A model generated the notes under the pieces. That model ran no database searches, was not told the origin of the DNA, and worked only from the letters and a program-made list of their open reading frames with translations. Shown here one piece after another: positions 20,779 to 32,229 of a DNA stretch of 64,000 bases (positions are counted from its first letter, which is position 1; every line of letters begins with the position of its first letter). This stretch comes from Craterostigma plantagineum. Taxonomy: Eukaryota; Streptophyta; Magnoliopsida; Lamiales; Linderniaceae. A program made the translations under genes and the position numbers. The stretch is taken from contig JAPQWV010000018.1 in the NCBI GenBank assembly GCA_027422505.1, positions 17,626,001 to 17,690,000 of the forward strand, given 5' to 3'.

Positions 20779-23700
20779 AGCTCTCGCTTTGTCATCTCGG
20801 TTGTCGAGTCCGCTCTGAGCAACGTCGTGACCTCTCCGAGCTCCAAAGTCTTGGTAAGATCGTCACACCGATACCGAGTCATATCCAAATTCCACCTCCT
20901 CCCAAGGGTGGCTGTGAGGAGGGGAAGATGTTTTAGAAGAGATGTGTTTGCATTTGTATTTGTGTGTTTGATTTTCTAAAAACTCAAACACACTTAAGTT
21001 TTTCTCAGAGAACAAACTTATATTCTCTTAACCCTTCACGGCCGTGACAGTTTTAGCAGTTTTGCGACAGTTTCGTGTTTCACGCAAATCAAGGTGTAAA
21101 CAATGTCCGATAGACCTGAAATTTTAACCACAGAAAGCAGAGTCACTAATCTTGATTCTGACCAAAGGGATTCTCAATCCGAGGTCTAGATTGTGAAATA
21201 CAAATTTCTGTATCTGTTGCTATTTTCAGGCGGGCTTCACAACCGTGACGAGCCTTGGTCATGGTTGTTAACCATACCTCGTGGTCAAGCTTAATTGTTT
21301 CGTTTCAGGAATCTAAGCCCGTGTAAATATAGTTTCTAAAACTTTATTTGACATTTCATAAACGACTCCAAGCTCGTTAAATAATAACACATCTCACTTT
21401 ATCATATATTGTCTCAGTGATCCTTTTTAAGCGCGACTCTCTTAATTCGTCTCAACTCGGCAAGGGAGGAATCCAAGAATTCGGTAAGCACCTAGCCAAT
21501 CCCGTGGTACCGAATAGATCTTGTGTTGAGTACGATCTTTGATCTGCGAACCGACTATAGATTATCGTCGTACGTATAGACCCTTCACTTATGCTCTGGT
21601 CGCGTGAGAGCCGTGGTTTTGTCAAACTCACTAACCGGACACTATGTCTAATTCGTGACGACGAAATTACTAAACTACACTCCACGTCCCACGTGAGTTA
21701 GTTTTTATACTTTGTAAAGATTCCGTAATTCCTCATCGCCGAATATGCATAGGAAATATACCTCGATTACTTGCGAGGTTGTGAATCCCTCACGACTGTC
21801 AATGCCCGGCAGTTGCACTTCGTTGTCAAGACCGCATGTCGTCGCTGACCCATGTTCAACCTCGAACAAGGCGGGCCTAGCAAACTAGTGACAAATCAGG
21901 ATCCCAAAGCCATCTCTGTCAATGACCCTTCGGTCTAAGGTCCACGCACACTACTATAGTCAATCACGATCACTGACACTCAGTGAGTAATTAGCCATGT
22001 GATCGTCGATTACGAGTCGTGTCCAAATTTAAGTTAATCCCCGATTCAACTCATATCAATGTTACGACCTCCCACTTCCCAAGTGAATGGTTGGCACAAC
22101 TATTTTAGAGTCGTCAACAAATAAGTTATGATTCAGTCACCCTACTGAAGTCAAAGACTTATGGACTAATTTAGTATGCAGAATAGCTCACCGGTGCCCC
22201 TCTTTCATCCCATGAGAATAGCTCTCGCTTTGTCATCCAGGTTGTCGAGTCCGCTACGAGCAACATCGTGACCTCTCCGAGCTCCAACGTCTTGGCAAGA
22301 TCGGCCCCGTGATGTATTTAAATTCCACCTCCTCCCAAGGATGGCTAGATAGGAGGGGAAGATGTTTTAGAAGAGATGTGTTTGTGTTTGTATTTGTGTG
22401 TTTGATTTACTAAAAACTCAAACACACTTAAGTTTTCTCAAAGAACACTTATATTCTCTTTACCTCTCTAAACTCAAAGCTAGAATGAGTAATGAGCTTG
22501 AATGTTTGGTCATGGACGAAATTGCACAATGCCTTAACTTAAAATCAATTTTTCAACCATGAAAATGACTTTAAGTTTGATAAAATTAAATCATGTCCTA
22601 CATGACTCAATTTTGTTTGATTTTCTTGTTTTAAAATCATCAAATGACTAGATATTGTCCCACAAATCCAACAAAAAACAAGGGATGGATTTGGAAAGTT
22701 TTGACCAAAAACTGTCGGTTCACGGCCTCGTGCATAGACATTCACGGCCGTGACACTTTCGGAGCACAAAATGAGCTCACTGCTGAGCTTCACGGCCTAG
22801 GACAGTACCCTTCACTGCCGTGACACTCTCGGCAGTTTTGTGTCAGTTTCTTGTTTCACGCAGATCAAGGGGTAAACGATGTCTGATGGACCTGAAATTT
22901 TAACCACAGAAAGCAGACTCACCAATCTTGATTCTATCCAAAGGGATTCGCAATCCAAGGTTTAGATTGTGAGATACGAATTTTTGTAACCGTGACGAGC
23001 CTTGCCGTGGTTGTTAACCCTATCTCGTGGTCAAGCTTAATTGTTTCGTTTCAGGAATTTAAGCCCATGTCAATATAGTTTCCAAAACTTTGTTTGCCAT
23101 TTCATTAATGACTCCAAGCTCGTTAAATAATAACACATCTCACTTTATCATATACTGTCTCAGTGATCCTTTTTAAGCGCGACTCTCTTGGTTCTTCTCA
23201 ACCCGGCAAGGGAGGAATCCAAGAATTCGGTAAGCACCTAGCCAATCCCGTGGTACCGAATAGATCTCGTGTTGAGTACGATCTTTGATCTGCGAACCGA
23301 CTACAGATTATCGCCGTACATATAGACCCTTCACTTATGCCCCGGTCGCGTGAGAGCCGTGGTTATGTCAAACTCACTAACCCGACACTATGTCTAATTC
23401 GTAACGACGAAATTACTAAACTACACTCCACGTCCCACGTGAGTTAGTTTTTATACTTTGTAAAGATTCCGTAATTCCTCATCGCCGAATATGCATAGGA
23501 AATATACCTCGATTACTTGCGAGGTTGTGAATCCCTCACGACTGTCAATGCCCGGCAGTTGCACTTCGTTGTCAAGACCGCATGTCGCTGACCCATGTTC
23601 AACCTCGAACAACGCGGGCCTAGCAAACTAGTGACAAGTCAGGATCCCAAAGCCATCTCTGTCAATGACCCTTCGGTCTAAGGTCCACGCACACTACTAT

Positions 23701-23974
23701 AGTCAATCGGTCGATCACTGACACTCAGTGAGTAGTTAGCCATGTGATCGTCAATTACGAGTCGTGTCCAAATATAAGTTAATCCCCGCTTCAACTCATC
23801 TCAATGTTACGACCTCTCACTTCCCAAGTGAATAGTTGACACAACTATTTTAGAGTCGTCAACAAATAAGTCATGATCGACATTAAGTCACCCTACTGTA
23901 GTCTAAGACTTATTGACTAATTTAGTATGCGAGAATAATAGCTCACCGGTGCCCCTCTCTCATCCCATGAGAAT
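20779..23974. repeat. Large tandem duplication (1441-bp and 1755-bp units)
   Basis: Unit 1 is 20779-22219 and unit 2 is 22220-23974. Both start AGCTCTCGCTTTGTCATC and end TCATCCCATGAGAAT. They are highly similar along their length. Unit 2 has ~314 extra bases around 22480-22800, containing repeated TTCACGGCC/GTGACA words (core CACGGCCGTG). The duplication lies inside or next to the putative LTR that begins at 20654. No coding potential was recognised. Confidence 0.75.
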
Positions 23975-24113
23975 CGGTGACTAAACTCGTATATATAAGA
24001 TTTATTTATTTACCGTCTCACCGGATGCCTAGTAAGATTGGATAGGTAAATAAATAATATGTCTTTGTAAATTCCATAAATAAATATTTGAATGCAATAC
24101 CAAATATTAAAGT

Positions 24114-25531
24114 GTGAATAATAGGTTCATGTTTATGCCCTATTCATTACATCCTCGAATGGCATTCGAGGGCATATTCCCAATAGATAGTACTCAGGAG
24201 TCGGCAGAAAATTCCCGAGTAGAGACGTCTGTAGATAGTCCAAATACAGAAGTTGAGATGGCATACCACAGAGTGCCCATCCACGAGGAGGAGCCATCAA
24301 TACAAGATCTACTCAAGAATTCCGCATTAAGCGGAACAGAATCGGCGATTGTTATTCCGCCGATCGGGAACAACAACTTCGAACTGAAGCGTTCTTGGCT
24401 TCAGATGATTTTCCAGACGGCCCAGTTTGCGGGCAACCCAGATGACGATCCTTACTCGCATCTGAAGGCCTTCATGACGGTGACCGATACTATTAAGATC
24501 AATAGGGTCACTGGCGATGCGATCAAACCGATGTTATTCCCATTCTCCCTGAAGTTCAGAGCCAAGGATTGGCTTGAGATGTTGCCACCAAGATCGATCA
24601 CTACATGGGAGGAGATGCGAGCTGCATTCATCGGCCACTACTTCCCATTATCAAAGGTGCTAAGGTTGAAGACGGGGATCTCATTTTTTCACCAGAAATA
24701 TTCAGAAAACCTCTACAGGGTATGGGAGTGATATAAGGTGCTACTAAAGAAGTGCCCACAACAAGGGATGTAGAAAGCAGATCACGTTCAACGATCAGAC
24801 TGTCCACATGTTAGACGGAGCCGCAGGAGGAGGGCTCGTGAATCTAATGCGACTGAGGCTTGGAACCTGATCGAGGACTACTGAAGGAACAGCTTCGTGA
24901 TGGGCAATAGAGGGTTAAGACGCCAGGTGTGTTTGGAGTGAGCGAGGAGACAGCCACGAATGCCAAATTCGAGGCGCTCTAGCAACAAATCACGGCGACA
25001 AATTCTCAGCTGCATATTGTCATTGGCACACTACTCCCAAAATTCGGGTAGACACAGCCCATGAACGCCGTGACGACCACCGCACCGACGCAGCATACGC
25101 CATATATACCGTTGTGTAGAATTTGTGGCGCAGCCCACGAGACCTCAGAATGCCAACTTGTGCAGCCGCTGGAGCACGTAGATTACATGGGCAATTACCA
25201 AGGCAGCCAACGGAGTTACCAGCCTCGAGCGCATCCCAACTTGGCGTATGGGAATCAGAACCACCGGGGGCAAGGACCGCCAGGATTTCAGCCAAGACCA
25301 TCCGGTTTCCAAAGCGGGGCACCACGACAGTATCAGAACGCACTCGCAGGTAGATCTGACGATATGAGGGAGATGAAGGACATGATGAAGGCGCTCCTCA
25401 CGAACTTCACCAATACTACTGAGGGTCACGAGAGCCGAATGACGAAGATGGGGGAGTACATGGAAGCTAACAACGTATGCGCCCAGAACACCGACGCTTC
25501 GGTCAAGAAGTTGGAGCAACAAGTCGGCTAG
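24114..25531 (+). pseudogene. Athila B gag, broken
   Basis: The N-terminal frame 24114-24731 has the Retrotrans_gag capsid region (DDDPYSHLKAFMTVTDTIK, then FSLKFRAKDWLEMLPPRSI and AAFIGHYFP). Frameshifts follow between 24731 and 25060. The C-terminal frame 25061-25531 carries a zinc-knuckle-like C-R-I-C-x3-H-x4-C, a Gly/Gln/Pro-rich stretch and the coiled MREMKDMMKALLTNF segment. A stop ends it at 25529-25531. In a live element Gag would form the cytoplasmic virus-like particle. Confidence 0.85.
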
Positions 25532-26470
25532 CTGGCGAAACAATTGGTGGGACGTACTCAGGGGTCGCTCCCAAGCTACACCCAGCCGAATCCAAAGGAG
25601 TATTGCAAGGCTGTGACCCTGAGGAACGGATGAGAATTGCAAGAAGTGCCCGCCAAGAAGAAGGCGAAGGAGAACGCCAACTTCGAGAGTCATGATGAGC
25701 CTGAAGTGGAGGAAATCATATGCGACGATGTCGAGAAGGCCAAAGCTGGGAGAAAGTTGAGCCCGAAAAGGAAAAAGAGAAAGAGATCCAGCGGCGACCA
25801 GTGAAGCCATACCAGCCGAAGGTTCCTCACCCGGCTCGATTGAAGAAAGACAAGGATGAAGCTATTACGCAGATGCCCAGTTTCGCGAAGTTCCTGAAGG
25901 ACCTGCTGACGAACAGAAGGAAGCGAACACGTCTCCACTGTGTGCCTATGAGGAGAGTGTTCGGTGATACTCCAAAGCAAGTTGCCGAAGCTCAAGGACC
26001 AAGGGAGTTTTACTATTCCCTGTCTTATAGAAGATTTAGTAGTTGAGCGTGCGTTAGCTGATCAAGGTGCTAGCATTAATTTAATGCCATATTCCATATT
26101 TAAGCGCTTAGGATTAGGTGAACCACGACCCGCTAGAATGAGCTTGCAGTTAGCTGATATATCGTTAAAGTACCCTCGAGGTGTTATCGAGGATGTTTTA
26201 GTTAAAGTGGATAAGTTCGTGATCCCTGCTGATTTCATTATTTTAGACGTGAAGGAGGATCATAATGTTCCATTGATTCTAAGTAGACCGTTCCTAGCTA
26301 CATGAGAGACCATGATAGATGTTAGGAATGGAACGTTAACTTTGACGGTCGATGGTGAAAAAGTTGCGTTTAGCATGGCTGATTCGATGAAAGAGAGTAA
26401 TGAGCATGACGATAAGTATTATTACTTAGACGCTTTTGAGCACGATTTTCTCTTTTCTGTGCAAGGTCAA
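25532..26470 (+). pseudogene. Athila B aspartic protease region, broken
   Basis: The frame 25720-26046 gives the Lys/Glu-rich linker (KEKEKEIQRRPVKPYQPK), and 25964-26305 gives the protease. Its catalytic triplet reads D-Q-G-A-S instead of D-(S/T/L)-G-A, followed by LMPYSIFKRLGLG and the flap-side VDKFVIPADFIILDV. The end motif is LILSRPFLAT followed by TGA. The rest of the domain continues to ~26470 in the same frame past the stop. Protease would be defective. Confidence 0.8.
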
Positions 26471-26478
26471 TCACAGTT

Positions 26479-27600
26479 TTGAGCGAGGAGGACACCCGAA
26501 TGATTATGGCAATCGACGAGTGTGGGGAAGAGGTCGATGAGCCCATAGTAGCCATCGTCGAGAACAGCAAAGAGGACAAGGAAAATAGCTCGGTCGAGGA
26601 GCCACCGGTCCTGGAATTGAAACCGCTGCCCGACCACCTCGGGTGCGCATTTCTCAGCAGCAACGGAGGGCTGCCAGTCATCATCTCATCGAGCCTCGAC
26701 GACGGACAGAAGGGCCAGCTCTTGGATGTGTTGAGAGCGCACGAGAAGGTCTTGGCGTGGAAGATATCCGACATAAGGGATAGCAACCCGAGCTACTATA
26801 CACACAAGATCCTCATGGAGGACGATTTCAAGTCGGTAGCCCAATGTCAATGGTGACTCAATCCCAACATGAATGACGTCGTCAAGAAGGAGGTGATCAA
26901 GCTATTAGACGCAGGGATGATCTACCCCATTTCAGAAAGCGCATGGGTCAGCCGAGTCCAAGTTGTCCCAAAGAAGGGAGGCATGACGATCGTCACCAAC
27001 TAGAAGAACGTGTTAATTCCGACGAGGATCGTGACTGGGTGGTGCATTTGTATCGACTATAGGAAGTTGAATGATGCCACGAGAAATGATCACTTTCCTC
27101 TACCATTTATTGATAAGATGTTAGAAAAATTATCCGGTCACTCATTTTACTGTTTTCTTGATGGTTTATCTGGATACCTGCAGATTCTTATAGCACCAGA
27201 GGACCAGGAGAAGACCACATTCACTTGTCCGTTCGGGATGTTAGCGTACCGAATGATGCCATTCGGTCTTTGCAATGCCCCAACCACCTTCCAGCGATGC
27301 ATGATGGCCATATTCGACGAACTTGTAGGTGAGGTAATGGAGGTATTTATGGATGATTTTTCTGTTTTTGGGGCGTCGTTCGAAGTATGCTTATCTAATT
27401 TGAAGCTCGTACTCGCACGATGCGAGGAAACGAACTTGGCACTTAATTGGGAAAGGTGCCACTTCGTTGTTCGATAGGGATAGTTCTGGGCCATAAGATT
27501 TCCTCTAAAGGAATCAAAGTGGACCGAGCTAAGTTGGAAACGATAGAGAAACTGCCCGTTCCCTCGAACGTGAAGTAGATTAGAATTTTAGGCCATGCTG
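26479..27600 (+). pseudogene. Athila B reverse transcriptase, broken
   Basis: The frame 26479-26856 holds the pre-RT segment ending in YYTHKILMEDDFKSVAQCQW and a stop. After an interrupted stretch (in-frame TAG near 27001), 27010-27477 gives the RT core: C-I-D-Y-R-K-L-N-D-A-T-R, FYCFLDGLSGYLQI, FGLCNAPTTFQRCM, and the catalytic F-M-D-D near 27350. The thumb region continues to ~27600 in another frame (HKISSKGIKVDRAKLE). The catalytic motifs themselves are intact and the damage lies between them. Confidence 0.87.
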
Positions 27601-28152
27601 GTTTCTATTGTAGGTTCATTAAGGATTTCTCTAAGACTGCTCGACCCATGTCTAGACTACTTGAGAAAGATGCTCCGTTGAGTTTAGTGATGAGTGTCTA
27701 CATGCTTTTAATCTACTTAAGAAGCAACTTATCACAGCACCTATTATGGTCGCCCCTGACTGGGGGCTGCCCTTTGATCTACAACCATTTCAGGCCAATT
27801 TACTACGCCAGTAAGACGTTGGACGCAGCCCACGCCAAGTACACGACCACTGAAAAGAAGCTGTTGGCCGTCGTGTTCGCCTTTGATTAATTCAGGTCAT
27901 ACCTTATCCTATCAAAAGTTATTGTTTTTACTGACCACTAAGTGTTTGTTAGCAAAGTCGGATGCCAAGACCCGACTGATCAGATGGATCCTGCTCCTTC
28001 AAGAATTCGATATAGAGATTCGGGACAAGAAGGGTGCAGAGAATCTAGCGGCGGATCACCTCTCTCGACTAGAGGAGTCCGAAATTTATTACAAGGACGA
28101 AAGGGCGATACACGATCGGTTCCCAAACGAGCACCTATACTCGATACAGGTG
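27601..28152 (+). pseudogene. Athila B RNase H, broken and cut by copia II
   Basis: Frames 27648-27890 and 27883-28152 spell RNase [32 protein letters not shown], then [20 protein letters not shown] and the AADHLSRLE end motif. The reading stops at HLYSIQV where copia II is inserted after AGGTG (28148-28152). Across the insertion the frame resumes at 41544 with recognisable downstream pol residues. Confidence 0.87.
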
Positions 28153-28447
28153 TGTAATTCCAGATTATCCAAGAACACTTCAACAGATTTAACCTTCGTA
28201 ATATTTGAATAATGTGCTATAGAGGTTTACTGTTGAATACGTGAGGGTTTTGCAAATGGAAAACTTGATTAATGCTTGTTAGGGTTTAAGCTTAAATACC
28301 TTGTGAGGTATTTAAGCCCATTGGGCCCCTAACAAGCCCATTACAAATACAACCCTATTACAAAAATAAAACATCTATAAAATGCATAGAAAAGAAATTA
28401 CAAGACTTAGAATTAATATTTTGGACACTTCTAAAATATTCCTAACA
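28153..28447 (-). repeat. Copia II 3' LTR
   Basis: The unit is 295 bp, from TGTAATTCC to ATTCCTAACA on plus. It is the 3' LTR because the PPT abuts its right side. It matches 41249-41543 except for one base. Confidence 0.96.
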
Positions 28448-28459
28448 TTCTCCCCCTAA
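28448..28459 (-). other. Copia II polypurine tract
   Basis: Plus TTCTCCCCCTAA, read on the element strand as TTAGGGGGAGAA directly before TGTTAGGAAT. It is the plus-strand primer site. Related tracts occur further inside at 33865, 33961 and 33990. Confidence 0.85.
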
Positions 28460-28495
28460 GTGTCCAAATTACAATCAAGCAAATAAACTAAGTCT

Positions 28496-28963
28496 TCATT
28501 TCTTTTTCTTCGAGCGAGGTGGAGGTGGAGGTTCTCTATGAGCCAAGTAGGTCTTCCTGAATCCTAAGGCAGTCTCGAACTGTCTGATGTCGTTCCGAAG
28601 AACGATCCGATATCTGATCTTCTCGATGAGTTTCCGTAGGACATCTTTCTCTTCCAGTTCTGTTCCTTCTAGCTTGTCATCTTCGGAAACTGTCTTCTTC
28701 TTAGCCCGAAGTTGGTTGAGGATAATCTTCAATGTTCCATCTGAGAATTTGGAGACCTCTGACAGAAGTAGCACCTGCTTCACTTTCTTCTGAGCTTGAA
28801 GGTAAGTGACCCCTGGTTGTGGTTCAAGGAAGATAAATCCCTCTTCATACTTTTCGAGATCCTTATATCTGTTGTCTGGACGTGTCAGGTTGACCTTGCT
28901 CATATTGCTTTCTAAGGCCATTTGGAAGTCATGAGCAGCAAAATACTTGACCTGTCTCAGCAT
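28496..28963 (-). CDS. Copia II extra-ORF C-terminal part, 155 aa
   Basis: The frame overlaps the end of the 1020-codon ORF: the shared bases read ATGCTGA, with TGA ending the first frame and ATG opening this one. It contains the block KVNLTRPDNRYKDLEKY ... GVTYLQAQKKVKQ ... K-F-S-D-G-T-L, and an Arg-rich helix. From memory this resembles the C-terminal region of the extra ORF after pol in several eudicot copia elements. It ends with PPPPP and a basic tail. It is either the true C-terminus displaced by a one-base indel or a product of coupled reinitiation. Function unknown. Confidence 0.65.
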   Translation of the reverse strand: MLRQVKYFAAHDFQMALESNMSKVNLTRPDNRYKDLEKYEEGFIFLEPQPGVTYLQAQKKVKQVLLLSEVSKFSDGTLKIILNQLRAKKKTVSEDDKLEGTELEEKDVLRKLIEKIRYRIVLRNDIRQFETALGFRKTYLAHREPPPPPRSKKKK

Positions 28964-31900
28964 ACACTCTTGGTAGCTCTATAACCATCTCGCCTTGTGT
29001 GAGTGTCAAGGGGAAACTTATTGCGATAAATATTGTAGAGCTTGTTGAGTTCGCCCAGTGGAAGATAGGGAAGATCTGCTTCTGAATATTTTACAATTTT
29101 CCTGTCATATCGATCAATAACAAAGACAGGGCCTACATATCTATCTACCGCCCATTCGACATCCACAACATCACAGATGGCCGATTGATCTCTCATGTAC
29201 TTCCTGTATTGATCTCTATTCATTCCTTTCTTGGCCGTGACTTCCCAGAGCATAATCTGATGGCTAAGTCCCCTATACGTCCCTCTTAGGTGCTCAAGGC
29301 CTCGAAGATTCAGCTCGTTGACTCCCTTTATTTCTTCTTCCTTCCTCCAGATCTTTGGATATAGATCCTCAAGAAAAGGTGCCTTGATCTTCGCGTTTCT
29401 CCAACGAGTTTCTATGAACTCGTAGCCTGGCGTTGGTTCCTCGGGCACCTGATGCTGAAGGAGTTCTGGAAGTTCTGGAAGATCTGCCTCAGGATTTTCT
29501 CCTTGCTCCTCTTCCTCTCGCTCGATGAAGCAGAAGTCTGCTGCTGCCGCCTTTAATAAATTACGAACGCTTTCAATCCTTAGGCGGGACTCTTCTGCTG
29601 TCTCTGTTCTCGTCATCCATTCCTCGTCTAAGATATATCTGTCAATGTAGTCCTGAGGATCCTTTTGACGAGGGATTGTAGTTGCTTGGACTGGTTGGGT
29701 GGAGATCCTCGAGGGAGCAGACTCGGCTTCACCAAGGGAGGTTGTCTGGTTCGGCCCTGGCGTAGCTTGTCTGCCCCTTGAGGACTTTGGTGGTGGGTTG
29801 GATTGTCGGGAAGAACCGCCTCCACGAGTTAGGACCCTGCGCCCTCGTCCGCCGCGAGTGACTGGAAGCATGACTCTTGGTCTCTTCTCCCCCGCAGGAC
29901 GATCTTGGTCATCAGGATCGTCATGACGACGCTTTTGACTTGAGCCTTCTTGACGACATGTGGTGGGATCAGGTATGATTCCACCTTTAACCAGCTTTTT
30001 GTAGAAAGCTTCTTCTTCCGGAGTCCGCTGATTGTCGAGAGAAATAATGCGAGAAATACCAACATCGAATAGCTCAAGTAGAGGCATGCTGTATGGGCTG
30101 GGATCAGTCGGTGCTCGTGGTGGTGGTAGTGAGATGAGACGAGGCTGTGACGATTGGTCTACCAAGGGTGCCTTGCCTTTGTCTGTGGATGCTGATTGCA
30201 TGGCATCCTTAATGAGTCCTCGAACCCGTGGTAAGGTCACGGATTCAAAGAACTCAAAAAGGCGATTTTCCAGATAGGCCGTCGTCACGGTTAGGGGTGT
30301 GGGGATTGGTGTACCGACATCACTAGGAGATGCCGTTGTCACACGTTCAGAACTAGGTTCTGTACGGTGGCCCTTGTCAACCGAAGTCGGATGGACTTCA
30401 GTTTCCACGGGTCTTCCGACCTCTCCTTGCGACACATCTTTCGGAGATGGTGCTCGGGTCGTTGTTGCCACGTCAGTGTGACGGGCTTGGGTGGAGCTCT
30501 CACCGAGATCGCCAAGGCGTCTCGTTAGCACACGTCCAAAACTAGGTTCTGTACGGTGGCTCGCGGATGGTGAGCTGCTGAAATCATCAACATCCGAGAG
30601 ACTTCCGTCCAATCCTTGAAGAGCCTCTATTTGGGGCTCTTCTATGAACGTTGAGGCCTGAAGATCAGGCTGAGGCTCGGCCTGTGTCACAAGAATGGGT
30701 ATTTCTTGAGTTGGTTCAGACACAGGAACCGAGCTGCTGGAGGCTTGGGGTGGTTCGTGTTGTGTTGAGACACTTGTCTGTTGGGAGACAAGTGAATGGT
30801 CAGGTGGGGTTCGCTCATGCGTCGTTAGGTCATGTACGACGTCTTCTATCCTAGGGATTGACCCGGCTTTTTCTGACTGAGGTAGTGCAGTAGTAGTTAT
30901 CTCTGGAACATCCATTAGTGGTTGTTCAATTTGTTCGGCATGTGGTTGTTCCTCGAGTGATTGTTCAGGTATGGTTTGTTCAGAGGATGGTGGTGGTTGG
31001 TCAGGGATTGCTTCTTGAGATGTAGTCTGTTGTGTGTGTGGGATAGATTCAGTTTCTGTGGTTTCTCTCAGCATCTCACTCTCTCTTTCTCTCTCGCTCG
31101 TTTCAGCTCTCTCAGTCTCACTAACCCCTGGGTTAGACTCAGGTGGGCTATCCTGTGTCGTGGGGTTGGGAACTTTGTAGTCTTTGCAGTAGGCATCGAT
31201 ATGGTCGGGGTTTGCAAGAATGAGTAACTCGTGAGGGATTGGCATTGCGGTGCGTGAGTATTTCTCATCAGACTTTCCTTTATGAAGGTAGCGCAGTTTG
31301 GGTGGAGTGAAGTTTTCTTCCACGGGTCGTGATGGTATTCCTGTTGTTGTGGTCAGAAAATGGTGGATGATAAGTGAGAACCAGCGGAGATATGGCAAAT
31401 TCTGTGGCTTTTTGGACTTAGTTCGTTGGTAAAGTTGGTCGTCGAGATCTGTGGTGATAAGTTTCGCAAAGTCGTAATTTCTTCGAAACACGATCCCATG
31501 GAAGATCCGAAGAATTGTGATATTGCATCTATCCCATCCTGAGTGCTTGGGTGAGAAGCACTTATTGACAAATGCGAAGAGCGTTCGCCACAGATGCGGG
31601 ATCATGGAATTCTGAAAATGGGAGACAAACTTGATCGGCGTGTAGTATCCCATCCTCATCATGTCCTCCAGGAGCTCATTTTCGGAAGCCTCTGGTTCGT
31701 ATTGAGGTTGACTTGGCATTCTTAGAATACTACGAATGAGTTCCTTTGTGATGGTGACAGTCTCAGATGCGATTTGGGCCTCGTAGTAGATGCTATTATC
31801 TTGGGCAATTTTGGTCTTCATTGTCCCCCAGAATTGTTGAAGGTAAACGGTAGGAACTTGGACCGAGGCGGAGAAGGCATACCCAAGATGGTGATTCCTC

Positions 31901-32019
31901 AGAATGGATATGATGATTTCGTCCTTGCACTTGAATGTATGCAGGTCGAGTTGGAAATTATTATCTTTGGTTGTTATCCATTTCGAAGTTGGGTAGACTA
32001 GATCCGTGGGTGTCGTCAT
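28957..32019 (-). CDS. Copia II extra ORF downstream of pol, 1020 aa
   Basis: This is a long open frame in the sense of the element, 2.2 kb beyond pol. Residues 1-~290 look globular, with VYLQQFWGTMKTKI and a TITKELIRSILRMP segment typical of the accessory ORFs of eudicot copia elements. Residues ~290-600 are Pro/Ser/Thr/Glu-rich and probably disordered. Residues ~600-1020 are mixed helical, with a basic RGGRGRR patch near 700 that could bind nucleic acid. No signal peptide or clear membrane helix is visible, which argues against a retroviral-type Env. The role is unknown. The start ATG at 32019 is the first in frame, with TATATATAA 18-27 bp upstream. Confidence 0.75.
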   Translation of the reverse strand: MTTPTDLVYPTSKWITTKDNNFQLDLHTFKCKDEIIISILRNHHLGYAFSASVQVPTVYLQQFWGTMKTKIAQDNSIYYEAQIASETVTITKELIRSILRMPSQPQYEPEASENELLEDMMRMGYYTPIKFVSHFQNSMIPHLWRTLFAFVNKCFSPKHSGWDRCNITILRIFHGIVFRRNYDFAKLITTDLDDQLYQRTKSKKPQNLPYLRWFSLIIHHFLTTTTGIPSRPVEENFTPPKLRYLHKGKSDEKYSRTAMPIPHELLILANPDHIDAYCKDYKVPNPTTQDSPPESNPGVSETERAETSERERESEMLRETTETESIPHTQQTTSQEAIPDQPPPSSEQTIPEQSLEEQPHAEQIEQPLMDVPEITTTALPQSEKAGSIPRIEDVVHDLTTHERTPPDHSLVSQQTSVSTQHEPPQASSSSVPVSEPTQEIPILVTQAEPQPDLQASTFIEEPQIEALQGLDGSLSDVDDFSSSPSASHRTEPSFGRVLTRRLGDLGESSTQARHTDVATTTRAPSPKDVSQGEVGRPVETEVHPTSVDKGHRTEPSSERVTTASPSDVGTPIPTPLTVTTAYLENRLFEFFESVTLPRVRGLIKDAMQSASTDKGKAPLVDQSSQPRLISLPPPRAPTDPSPYSMPLLELFDVGISRIISLDNQRTPEEEAFYKKLVKGGIIPDPTTCRQEGSSQKRRHDDPDDQDRPAGEKRPRVMLPVTRGGRGRRVLTRGGGSSRQSNPPPKSSRGRQATPGPNQTTSLGEAESAPSRISTQPVQATTIPRQKDPQDYIDRYILDEEWMTRTETAEESRLRIESVRNLLKAAAADFCFIEREEEEQGENPEADLPELPELLQHQVPEEPTPGYEFIETRWRNAKIKAPFLEDLYPKIWRKEEEIKGVNELNLRGLEHLRGTYRGLSHQIMLWEVTAKKGMNRDQYRKYMRDQSAICDVVDVEWAVDRYVGPVFVIDRYDRKIVKYSEADLPYLPLGELNKLYNIYRNKFPLDTHTRRDGYRATKSVC

Positions 32020-32229
32020 ATTTTCCCTTTTTTTTTATATATATGACACCAGGAATTCGTGCTGAAACTGCAACACAGAAGATAAATAAAATTAGATATG
32101 CCATGATAAGAGGACTTGGCTGTTATAAATAGTGATGAGTTGGAATAAAATTTCGTTTGATGATAAGAAGGCTTGGCCCAACACTTTGGCCCACTCGAGA
32201 AAAATTTTGTCGAAAATTTCTTAAGTATG

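Noticed and set aside
25145..25810. Minus-strand open frame of 221 codons opposite Athila B gag
   Set aside because: Antisense shadow of the gag C-terminus and linker; no independent motif or promoter signal.
28957..32019. Extra ORF of copia II interpreted as a viral-type envelope gene
   Set aside because: No signal peptide, no clear transmembrane anchor and no fusion-peptide-like segment; the basic and disordered parts fit a nucleic-acid or structural role better.
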